Below, piece after piece: positions 1-6,737 of a DNA stretch of 9,322 nt (positions are counted from its first letter, which is position 1; each line of letters opens with the position of its first letter). The DNA is from Colimorpha sp002372855. Its GTDB lineage: Bacteria; Bacteroidota; Bacteroidia; Bacteroidales; P3. The DNA lies in contig CAMOOR010000064.1 of the NCBI GenBank assembly GCA_946621635.1, positions 1 through 9,322 on the forward strand. Reading direction: 5' to 3'. A program made the translations under genes and the position numbers. Below the pieces are notes generated by a model. That model was not told the DNA's origin. It did not search any database and worked only from the letters and a program-made list of their open reading frames with translations.

Positions 1-187
1 TGCTTCCACTCAGATGAACCTCAACAAGGAGTTCGAGGAGAAGATGGGCACCATGCTGGCCAACTTCACCAACTCCGCCGACGGTATCATGAAGTACAAA
101 GAGCAGGTTGATGCCCTCACCCGCAAGGTTGCCGAACTGAACAACGTATACGGCAACATGCTGGCCGCCATGCAGACCAGACTCTAA
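1..187 (+). CDS. gldL: GldL, T9SS/gliding motor inner-membrane protein (3' end only)
   Basis: This is the last 61 codons of a gene that begins before the window, read in the frame starting at base 2 and ending with TAA at 185-187. The fragment is soluble, Lys/Glu-rich and helical, and ends in LNNVYGNMLAAMQTRL, which resembles the C-terminal tail usual for GldL/PorL (leucine-asparagine followed by VYGNML). The two transmembrane helices that carry the proton-pathway residues of GldL would lie upstream and cannot be seen. GldL pentamers surround a GldM dimer in the inner membrane and form the proton-motive-force-driven motor of the type IX secretion system. The identification rests on this tail plus the gldM and gldN genes directly downstream, which is the conserved family order. 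The gap to gldM is 54 bases with no terminator visible, so co-transcription is likely. Confidence 0.88.
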   Translation, partial: ASTQMNLNKEFEEKMGTMLANFTNSADGIMKYKEQVDALTRKVAELNNVYGNMLAAMQTRL

Positions 188-241
188 GCTACACCCCGAT
201 TAGTATATATAAACTTAATGAAAACTAAAAAGGAATAGACT

Positions 242-1921
242 ATGGGTGCAACAAACTGTCCGGAAACACCGCGACAAAAAATGATTACAATGATGTACCT
301 CGTGTACACCGCCATGTTGGCACTGAACGTCTCGGCCGAAGTCGTGAACGGCTTCAAGAGCGTTGCCACTGCCACACATAAGTCCAACCAGCTCATTGCA
401 GAGAAACTCGACGACACATACTCTAATTTCGACCTGGCCCTCAAAAACAGTAAAGAAAAGGTGCAGGAGAAATACGACCGTGCACAGGAAATCAAAGCCC
501 TCTCCAAAGACCTCACATCCTTCATCGACAGTGTCGAATTTGCCTTTATCGGTGGCGAAGTGGCCTCCAAAGCCGAAATCAAAACCTATACCGGCGAAGG
601 AAAAGAGAATGAGCACAAGCGTACCATCATCCTCCAGGATCCCGCAACAAAACAGGCCATTCCTGACAGTGTACGCGCTGCCCTCGACGAAGGCGGTTTC
701 AGCTGGTTCACCGACAAGCAATTGGAAGACAACCACAAACCGGCCAACTTCTTCCTGGGCGAATCTGGAGTAGTGCACGAAGACCGTGCCGCTTTCCAAC
801 TCAAGCAGAAGATTCTCAACTACAAGAAACGTATCAACACCGTGCTCGGCGAGGACTCCGCCCTCGTCCATCTGGGACTTGACATGTCCGACGGCTACGA
901 CAAAGACGGCAAATCACAATCCTGGGAGATGCTTAATTTCAACGAGGTCATCACAGGTGCTGCCTTGGTCACCCTGACGCGTCTCAGAGCCGAAGTGATG
1001 AATGCCGAGTTCGATGCCGTCAACATGCTCTACAAACAGGTTAGCAAGGGCGACATGACCTTCAGCGACGTGGCCATGATTTCGCGCCCCCGCTCCACCT
1101 ATATTCTCCAGGGTGGTACCTACGAGACCAAAATCAATGTGGCAGCCTACGACTCCAAACAGCAGTTCCGCGCCACCATCAATGGACAGAACCTCGTCAG
1201 CGGCGACAGCGGTACTGTGGTTTACAAGACCACCTGCAACAACCTTGGACCGCAGCGCATCACTGGTACAGCCTATGTCACCTCCCCTGACGGTGGTACG
1301 AAGGAATATCCCATCAACGACGTTTACTTCGTGGCCAAACCCGCTGGTGTTGTCCAGCTCGACGGCTTGCAAGTGGTGTATGCCGGTCTTGAAAACCCCA
1401 TCACGGTTTCCGCTGCCGGTATTGATACCCGCAACCTGAAACCCGTTCTCGACGGCCAAGGAACCATCGCTCCTAGCACCGGCGAAGGCAAATACATCCT
1501 CAAACCTGCCTCTGGTCAGAAAAACCTCACCATCAACATCGACGCTACCATCGACAAGAAAGTCACTCGCGTGGGTTCCTACCGCTATATCGTGAAAGAC
1601 ATTCCTGCCCCTGTGCTCTCCATCAATGGTATTCCCAGTGGTGACAAAATTGCAAGAAAAGACCTTTCTGCCAATACCGTTGTCGTGGCTCTTAAGGATC
1701 CTGGCTTCCTGCTTAAGATTGATCCGAAGATGATACGTATCGTCAAGATGCTTGTCTCCGTAGGCACCAAGGAGGAAACAGTTCAAGGGCCACGCTTCAA
1801 TGCAACTATCGAGTCCTTCATCCGCAAAGCCAACAAAGGCGAGAAACTAGTCATCATTGCCACCGTCATGATGCCCGATGGCAAGACCAAGCAGTCGCAA
1901 TACACTGTAACATTAAAATAA
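242..1921 (+). CDS. gldM: GldM/PorM, T9SS motor and periplasmic shaft protein
   Basis: This 559-residue protein is the second half of the T9SS motor. GldM anchors in the inner membrane with one helix, which sits inside the GldL pentamer, and extends a dimeric periplasmic shaft to the GldK/GldN ring. The N-terminus carries the hallmark PRQKM segment (residues 10-14), then one hydrophobic helix at about 14-33 (MYLVYTAMLALNVS) with no cleavable signal. Arg11 corresponds to the conserved basic residue just before the helix in the family. A charged helical region follows (about 36-225, domain D1), then beta-rich Ig-like segments that I place at roughly 281-370, 371-452 and 453-559 (D2-D4). The length is slightly above the roughly 510-520 residues of well-known homologues. 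The ATG start is preceded by a weak AAGGAA about six bases upstream. gldN follows after only 8 bases. Domain borders are my estimate; the family call is firm. Confidence 0.96.
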   Translation: MGATNCPETPRQKMITMMYLVYTAMLALNVSAEVVNGFKSVATATHKSNQLIAEKLDDTYSNFDLALKNSKEKVQEKYDRAQEIKALSKDLTSFIDSVEFAFIGGEVASKAEIKTYTGEGKENEHKRTIILQDPATKQAIPDSVRAALDEGGFSWFTDKQLEDNHKPANFFLGESGVVHEDRAAFQLKQKILNYKKRINTVLGEDSALVHLGLDMSDGYDKDGKSQSWEMLNFNEVITGAALVTLTRLRAEVMNAEFDAVNMLYKQVSKGDMTFSDVAMISRPRSTYILQGGTYETKINVAAYDSKQQFRATINGQNLVSGDSGTVVYKTTCNNLGPQRITGTAYVTSPDGGTKEYPINDVYFVAKPAGVVQLDGLQVVYAGLENPITVSAAGIDTRNLKPVLDGQGTIAPSTGEGKYILKPASGQKNLTINIDATIDKKVTRVGSYRYIVKDIPAPVLSINGIPSGDKIARKDLSANTVVVALKDPGFLLKIDPKMIRIVKMLVSVGTKEETVQGPRFNATIESFIRKANKGEKLVIIATVMMPDGKTKQSQYTVTLK

Positions 1922-1929
1922 ACTGAAAT

Positions 1930-2826
1930 ATGAAAAAAGTCCTGTTCTATGTGCTTGCAGTATTAGCCTATTGCACCACAGCCAATGCACAGAGCATCAT
2001 CGATGCAGACGACCAGAGCAACCCCAATGACTTTTACACGAAAGTCAGCACAACGGGTAAAAAGCCTATGCCGTACCCCCCCGTACGAGAGAGCGATGTC
2101 ATCTGGGAGAAGGTTGTCTGGAGAGAAATCGACTTCAACGAAAGGTTCAATCAGTTCTTTTACTTCCCCACCAATGACTCCGTCAACTCACAGGGACGAA
2201 CCAATCTAGTCAGTCTCATCCTCCGTGCCGTTAAAAACGGAGAAATATCCAACGTCTATGATGACGATGACATGAAAGCCCCCAAAGACCCAGCCAAAGC
2301 AATTTCTGACCTCGCTGGCGAACCTATCGAAAGAGAGCGCCCGAAAGTTGACGCAGATGGTCAGACCATATTTGATGAGGATGGTGAACCAGAAATGGAG
2401 AAATGGTTGCAAGAACGTACTTTCGATATTACCACCGCCACCAAAATACGTATCAAAGAAAGATGGTATATCGACAAACAAGACTCCCGTCAAAAGGTTC
2501 GTATCCTTGGTCTTGCTTTCGAATACGACAAAGAATTGGCTAGCGGCAATACCGCCCGCAACTGGTCGTTCTGGATTCCCATGAACGATATGGCCGTGCG
2601 CAACGTCCTTGTCAATGCCGATGCTTTTGACGAGAACAATGACGTAGTCGAGAATTCCTACGACGATGTTTTCATCGCGCGCTATTTCGACAGCTACATT
2701 ATCCGCACGTCGAATATCCACAACCGCTCCATCTCCGACTATCTGGTTGGTGAAGATGCCATTCTCGAGGCTCAAAAACTTGAGGAAGAGATTTACGACA
2801 TCGAATCCGACATGTGGGAATACTAG
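1930..2826 (+). CDS. gldN: GldN/PorN, T9SS periplasmic ring component (first copy)
   Basis: This 298-residue secreted protein has a cleavable signal peptide: a Lys-Lys N-terminus, a hydrophobic core at about 4-16, and predicted cleavage ANA|Q after residue 20. The mature part shows GldN family landmarks: PMPYPPVRESDVIWEK (46-61), RFNQFFYFP (72-80), an acidic DDDD run (111-114), ERWYIDKQDSRQKVRI (177-192), FWIPM (214-218), and the C-terminal ISDYLVGEDAILEA to ESDMWEY. In P. gingivalis the homologue PorN joins the lipoprotein PorK in a large periplasmic ring that contacts the GldM shaft; I infer the same role here. It starts 8 bases after gldM, which indicates an operon. A terminator-like hairpin follows the stop. 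The first copy sits where the canonical gldN is expected, so I give it the symbol. Confidence 0.94.
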   Translation: MKKVLFYVLAVLAYCTTANAQSIIDADDQSNPNDFYTKVSTTGKKPMPYPPVRESDVIWEKVVWREIDFNERFNQFFYFPTNDSVNSQGRTNLVSLILRAVKNGEISNVYDDDDMKAPKDPAKAISDLAGEPIERERPKVDADGQTIFDEDGEPEMEKWLQERTFDITTATKIRIKERWYIDKQDSRQKVRILGLAFEYDKELASGNTARNWSFWIPMNDMAVRNVLVNADAFDENNDVVENSYDDVFIARYFDSYIIRTSNIHNRSISDYLVGEDAILEAQKLEEEIYDIESDMWEY

Positions 2827-2853
2827 TAGGTTAAGTGTTAAAATGCATGAATC

Positions 2854-2888
2854 AAGAGTTAAGAGTCAAGGCTCTTAACTCTTTTTTT
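2854..2888 (+). terminator. Perfect 12-bp hairpin plus T-run between the two gldN genes
   Basis: Arms at 2854-2865 (AAGAGTTAAGAG) and 2872-2883 (CTCTTAACTCTT) are exact inverted repeats around a 6-base loop (TCAAGG). The 3' arm merges into an uninterrupted run of seven T residues at 2882-2888. This has the form of an intrinsic terminator for the gldL-M-N transcript. The T-run ends two bases before the ATG at 2891 of the next gene, so the same structure would also occupy the place of that gene's ribosome-binding region in any read-through transcript. The 5' arm is built on a 7-base periodicity (TCAAGAG, TTAAGAG, TCAAGGC at 2852-2872), so the palindrome could instead be a dispersed repeat that happens to fold. 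Confidence 0.75.
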
Positions 2889-2890
2889 CG

Positions 2891-3760
2891 ATGAAAGAGA
2901 AACTGCTCATATTAACCGTGCTACTGCATCTGGCCTCCTTCGCAACAGCCCAGACCATTGACTCGCTCCCCGACAGTTTTTATAGCGATCAACCGCAGGG
3001 CGATGCAAAGCCCATCCCCTACCCTTACGTCAGGCAGTCGGACATTGTATGGAGCACAGATTTGTGGAAAACCATCGAAGGGGCAGAGAAATTCAACCAA
3101 TTCTTCTACTTCCCCAACGATGAATTCCATACCTACGGAAAGAAAAGCCTGGCATTTATACTGTGGGATGCCATGGCTGCGGGGGAGATACCCATCTATG
3201 AAGACGACGAGCTGCTGATTCCAATCGACAACGAAGCCTTTGTCGAGCGTTATACACGTCCTGACACCATCCAACTGGAGATTGGCTACGACGAGGACGA
3301 CAACGAGCTCTACGAAACAATCATCCGGCCAAAGTACTTCGACGGATCGGAAATCTACAGCTACGCCCTGCGAGAGACATGGTTCATCGGGAAGCAGGAT
3401 GCCCGCCAGGACTCACGACGCATAGCTCTGGCTCCTCTCAAGGAGACCTTCCGCGAGCTGCTGCAGGGAGAGGCCATTCCGCTGGGCATACAGCCCCTTT
3501 TCTGGGTGCCCATGCAACATCCTGCAGTACGCGCACTCCTGGTGCGCTACACGGCCTATATCGACGAATCTAACCTCGCACGGCAACCCTCCTGGGACTG
3601 GATTTTCATCAACCAACACTACAGCGCCTACGTCACACGCGAGAGCAACGTCGCTTTACGCAAAATCAGCGATTACGTCACCGGCGAGGATGCCATACTG
3701 GAGGCTGCGAGAATTGAAGACAAGATCTTCGATTTGGAAAGCGACATGTGGGAGTACTAG
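2891..3760 (+). CDS. Second GldN-family protein (GldO-like paralogue)
   Basis: This 289-residue secreted protein is paralogous to the gene just upstream. It has its own signal peptide (Lys2 and Lys4, hydrophobic core about 5-16, cleavage ATA|Q after residue 20). Matching landmarks run in the same order: PIPYPYVRQSDIVW (41-54), KFNQFFYFP (67-75), an EDDE acidic run (104-107), RETWFIGKQDARQDSRRI (161-178), FWVPM (204-208), and a C-terminal ISDYVTGEDAILEA to ESDMWEY. The middle (about 108-160) and the 180-200 region differ clearly from the first copy. Flavobacterium johnsoniae carries adjacent gldN and gldO paralogues with partly redundant roles, so a GldO-like alternative ring subunit is the likeliest reading; that transfer of function is inference. 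The reading frame is intact. The gene lies behind a terminator-like hairpin, so it may be expressed less than, or separately from, gldN. Its stop overlaps that of the converging rluD-type gene. Confidence 0.9.
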   Translation: MKEKLLILTVLLHLASFATAQTIDSLPDSFYSDQPQGDAKPIPYPYVRQSDIVWSTDLWKTIEGAEKFNQFFYFPNDEFHTYGKKSLAFILWDAMAAGEIPIYEDDELLIPIDNEAFVERYTRPDTIQLEIGYDEDDNELYETIIRPKYFDGSEIYSYALRETWFIGKQDARQDSRRIALAPLKETFRELLQGEAIPLGIQPLFWVPMQHPAVRALLVRYTAYIDESNLARQPSWDWIFINQHYSAYVTRESNVALRKISDYVTGEDAILEAARIEDKIFDLESDMWEY

Positions 3761-4800
3761 GCACCCCATCTGCGCCATCTTTCAATACATTCTTTCATAT
3801 CTGCCGGCAGCGGGCTTTCGAAGTGCATTTTCTCCTTGGTCCCCGGATGGACAAAACCGAGGACTAGCGCATGCAGCGCCTGCCGTGGCAGTACCGCAAA
3901 ACAATTCTCCACAAACTGGCGATATCGGGTGAAGGTCGTTCCTTTGACGATAGCATCCCCACCGTATGCGGCATCATTGAACAGCGGGTGGCCGATATGC
4001 TTCATGTGGGCACGTATCTGATGGGTACGGCCTGTTTCGAGGACACATTCAACAAGGGTGACATAACCGAACCGTTCCAGCACACGCCAATGCGTAACGG
4101 CGTGTTTCCCTTTCTGCTCCTCCTCCGGCACACCCTCCTCGTGTGGGTAGACACACATCACCTTGCGATCCTTAGGCGAACGGCCCAGATTGCCCACAAT
4201 GGTGCCACTGTCCTCGTCAAAATCGCCCCATACCAAGGCATTGTATTTCCTTTCAATCGTATGGTCGAAGAACTGCTTGGCAAGGAACACCTGAGCCTCT
4301 TCATTCTTGGCCACAAGCAGCAGTCCCGAAGTGTCTTTGTCTATACGGTGCACCAGGTAGGGCTTGGCCTCCTGTCCGTCCCTGGTCTTCATGCCCTGAA
4401 AGTGGTACAACAGGCCGTTGACCAGCGTCCCTGTCCAGTTACCCACGCCGGGGTGCACCACCAAACCGGGCTGTTTCTCAATCACAACCACATCCTCGTC
4501 TTCGTAGACAATATTGAGGTCCACAGGCTCCGGCAACATTTCGAACTCGTGCGGAGGCTCTGGCAGCAAGACACTGATTTCATCCAATGGCTTCACACGG
4601 TAATTGGCCTTTACCGCCTTGCCGTTGACAACAATGCATTCGGCCTTCGTTGCCGCCTGTATCTTGGTGCGCGACACGCCTTGCAGGTGCATCTGCAGGT
4701 ACCTGTCGATGCGTAGCATCGCCTGCCCGCGGTCCACCACCACATGGTGATGTTCGTAAAGTTCCTGCTGCTGGTCGTCTATTTCAAGTTCTTCAGCCAT
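3757..4800 (-). CDS. rluD: RluD-type 23S rRNA pseudouridine synthase (RluA family)
   Basis: This 347-residue enzyme isomerises uridine to pseudouridine in RNA. It has an N-terminal S4 RNA-binding domain (about 23-80, with RIDRYLQMHLQGVSRTKIQ) followed by the RluA catalytic domain. The signature HRIDKDTSGLLLVAKN is present, with Asp154 as the expected catalytic nucleophile, together with ERKYNALVWG and the RTHQIRAHMKHIGHPLFND motif (258 onward). The architecture and length fit RluD, which modifies helix 69 of 23S rRNA in E. coli; RluC-like specificity cannot be excluded from sequence alone. I place the start at the ATG ending at 4800. A TTG one codon earlier is possible, but the ATG shares its A with the TGA stop of the upstream gene (TGATG), the classic coupling arrangement. 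The stop (TAG at 3759-3757) overlaps the convergent second gldN stop through a CTAG. Confidence 0.93.
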   Translation of the reverse strand: MAEELEIDDQQQELYEHHHVVVDRGQAMLRIDRYLQMHLQGVSRTKIQAATKAECIVVNGKAVKANYRVKPLDEISVLLPEPPHEFEMLPEPVDLNIVYEDEDVVVIEKQPGLVVHPGVGNWTGTLVNGLLYHFQGMKTRDGQEAKPYLVHRIDKDTSGLLLVAKNEEAQVFLAKQFFDHTIERKYNALVWGDFDEDSGTIVGNLGRSPKDRKVMCVYPHEEGVPEEEQKGKHAVTHWRVLERFGYVTLVECVLETGRTHQIRAHMKHIGHPLFNDAAYGGDAIVKGTTFTRYRQFVENCFAVLPRQALHALVLGFVHPGTKEKMHFESPLPADMKECIERWRRWGA

Positions 4801-6737
4801 CAATGTTTGATTATTAGTTTTTTTATTCCGACGGCCTTCTCGCCGTCCTCACAGTGCACCACGTAGACTCCGTTGGCCAGTCCGCGTGTTTCTATCCGGT
4901 TGCCCCTTGCGCTGGCAACCAGTTTTCCCGTCATATCATAAATCCTTATTTCCCCGTCCGTCGACAGACCCTCCATCCACACTTCCTCGTCCGCCGGATT
5001 GGGATACATCCGCCATTCCTCCTCACGGCCCGGCTGTTCAATCCCGACCGTGGCGCCAGCACCGAAGCAGGGTCGCAGCATCAGCGCTCCCCGCAGGATG
5101 CTCCGTTGCCATTCGGTACCCGTCAGGTAGCAAATCCTATCGCTGGCATCGCAATTGCGGTCAAATCCCAGGTTGATAAAATAATTGTTTGCCTGCTCGA
5201 ACCCGACGAAGATGCTGTCGCTGACAGTCACCGCGCTTTCCAGCACATAGCGCTTATAAACGTCTATGCCGTCAAACGCAGGCCTGCGACCCGTGTGGTC
5301 ACGATAGAGCACCTCTCGCGGCATACCGTTTTCACAACGCCAGACGGTGATGTAGAACGGAATATCCTCGTTCTCGCCGCCCAGCGAGCGGTTGAAACAC
5401 ATATCCACCGCCGTAAGCGTATCCTCCACGTTCAGGTCAAAACGGTAGGCCAGATACACACGGCTCGCCGTCGACGTCAGGCCGTAGCCGTTCTCCGCCG
5501 TGCCGTCGTCGTAGGCATAGTAGTCGGCAAACACCTGGCTGAACCGCACCGTGTCGTTGCCTCTGTGCATGTCGCCGCCCACACCCTCTCTCACCGTATG
5601 CACAACCGTGTATTCCCTCTGTTCCGGTCCTTCCGGGAACGCATATCCCACCGACGGCGTGGCATGAGCCGCGGCCGTCTGGTAAGCGCCGTCAGACAGG
5701 AACGGCGGCGCATTCTCAAAACCGCCGTCATACCGATACAGCGTGTCGCCCTGCTCGTCGAGCACGGCATATTTGTATTGTGTGGCCAATGCCGAGCCGA
5801 AGAGGTTCGTGATGGTCATTTCCATCGTTCCCGCCGTGTCGCTCTGGCGGTATTGCCTTGCGGGCATAGCTTGGTAGTGGGCCAGCATCGAGGGTGCCGG
5901 GGCCACGAAAGCCACGTCCCTGAATTCGGGCGTCCCCACGCTTGTGCGCCCCTGGTCCATCAGCACATAGTCCAAATGCCAGTAGTCGCAGTTGCCGGCC
6001 AGGCCCGGCTTGCTGGTGGACGCCACCGAGCATAGGTTCCTGAACCGGAAAGCAAAACTGTCGGTGAAGAAGGCACTGTCGGTGACTGCCACAGCCACAT
6101 ACTGCCAGTCCCTGCCCGTAGCGCTCACCAGCGAGTCCACCTCCGTGCCGCCGCGGGCCCATACGGTCACCCAGGTGCTGTCCGCAGCACGGTAGAACTC
6201 CAGCATCAGCGAATCGCTCGCTTCCGGCGCATCGCCAATGCGCAGCCACAGGTCGCCTTTGCCGCCGCCCGGCAGGTAGTAGAAACTCAGCACCACCGAG
6301 TCGGCCGGGGCCAGAGCCCCCAGCTCGATGGTCTGCGAGCAGAGCGTGTCGGCAGTGAACAAACCTGCCGCGGCGCCCTCATACAGCCTTCCGTCGGCTC
6401 CCACGGCATCCAGCGTGGCCACCCCCACCGTCGGGGGCATCAGGCCGGCACCGTTGCCGACGGTCACTCCGCGCGACTCCCACAGGTCCGCCGCAGGGAA
6501 AACACCCCTTGCGGAGAAATCGTCGAAGAAAGGCAGCTGCACAGGCTCCCCGGCCGTCTTGGCCGCAGGCCGTGCCTGGGGACCCCACTGCAACGGCAGC
6601 AACACCTCCTGGGCGGTGGTGGAATTGAAAACTGAAAGTTGAAAGTTGAAAACCAGCAGGCATACCAAGAGCCTCGCGGGCCGCAAAGCTCCGGTCCTCA
6701 ACCTCCTACAACCATCATCCGACCTCTTCCCTACCAT
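4800..6737 (-). CDS. Secreted T9SS cargo protein with C-terminal sorting domain
   Basis: This is a 645-residue secreted protein of unknown specific function. It has an N-terminal signal peptide with a long basic n-region, the core LLVCLLVFNFQLSVFN, and likely cleavage TTA|Q near residue 42. A beta-rich region starting at FFDDFS (about 70) and reaching WHLDYVLMD (253-261) looks like a jelly-roll/MAM-like domain. A second beta region begins around YAYDDGTAENGYG (407-419). The last ~68 residues form a type A T9SS sorting domain: MYPNPADEEVWMEG, then IRIYDMTGKLV, GLANGVYVV and a basic end KKLIIKH. Such domains are recognised by the T9SS and usually removed by PorU on cell-surface delivery. About nine cysteines remain after signal removal. 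No catalytic motif was found. I prefer the ATG at 6737, which overlaps the PASTA gene stop by 7 bases; a GTG two codons earlier or a TTG at 6686 (giving a shorter n-region) are alternatives. Confidence 0.88.
   Translation of the reverse strand: MVGKRSDDGCRRLRTGALRPARLLVCLLVFNFQLSVFNSTTAQEVLLPLQWGPQARPAAKTAGEPVQLPFFDDFSARGVFPAADLWESRGVTVGNGAGLMPPTVGVATLDAVGADGRLYEGAAAGLFTADTLCSQTIELGALAPADSVVLSFYYLPGGGKGDLWLRIGDAPEASDSLMLEFYRAADSTWVTVWARGGTEVDSLVSATGRDWQYVAVAVTDSAFFTDSFAFRFRNLCSVASTSKPGLAGNCDYWHLDYVLMDQGRTSVGTPEFRDVAFVAPAPSMLAHYQAMPARQYRQSDTAGTMEMTITNLFGSALATQYKYAVLDEQGDTLYRYDGGFENAPPFLSDGAYQTAAAHATPSVGYAFPEGPEQREYTVVHTVREGVGGDMHRGNDTVRFSQVFADYYAYDDGTAENGYGLTSTASRVYLAYRFDLNVEDTLTAVDMCFNRSLGGENEDIPFYITVWRCENGMPREVLYRDHTGRRPAFDGIDVYKRYVLESAVTVSDSIFVGFEQANNYFINLGFDRNCDASDRICYLTGTEWQRSILRGALMLRPCFGAGATVGIEQPGREEEWRMYPNPADEEVWMEGLSTDGEIRIYDMTGKLVASARGNRIETRGLANGVYVVHCEDGEKAVGIKKLIIKH
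6627..6654. repeat. Four tandem 7-bp units inside the signal-peptide coding region
   Basis: Four consecutive heptamers read on the plus strand as GAAAACT, GAAAGTT, GAAAGTT and GAAAACC, each differing from GAAAGTT by at most two bases. On the minus strand they encode most of the hydrophobic core of the cargo protein signal peptide; because 3 units make 21 bases, the peptide itself repeats with a 7-residue period (VFNFQLS then VFN). The A/T-rich tract stands out in a GC-rich gene. Confidence 0.8.

Noticed and set aside
914..1786. A 290-codon minus-strand open frame opposite gldM
   Set aside because: gldM is unambiguous over the whole interval. The antisense translation shows no recognisable motif.
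2854..2883. The gldN intergenic palindrome as a CRISPR repeat, attachment site or transposon end
   Set aside because: There is a single inverted copy, with no spaced repeats, no integrase or transposase and no target duplication. A T-tailed hairpin is the simpler reading.
3871..4716. A 281-codon plus-strand open frame opposite the rluD-type gene
   Set aside because: The opposite strand encodes intact S4 and pseudouridine synthase motifs throughout, so this is a shadow frame.
4801..4803. TTG as start of the rluD-type gene
   Set aside because: It adds only one residue, and the adjacent ATG forms a TGATG overlap with the upstream stop, which is the more usual arrangement.
4854..6035. A 393-codon plus-strand open frame opposite the T9SS cargo gene
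   Set aside because: It is antisense to a gene with a clear signal peptide and sorting domain, and its Arg/His-rich translation has no family features.
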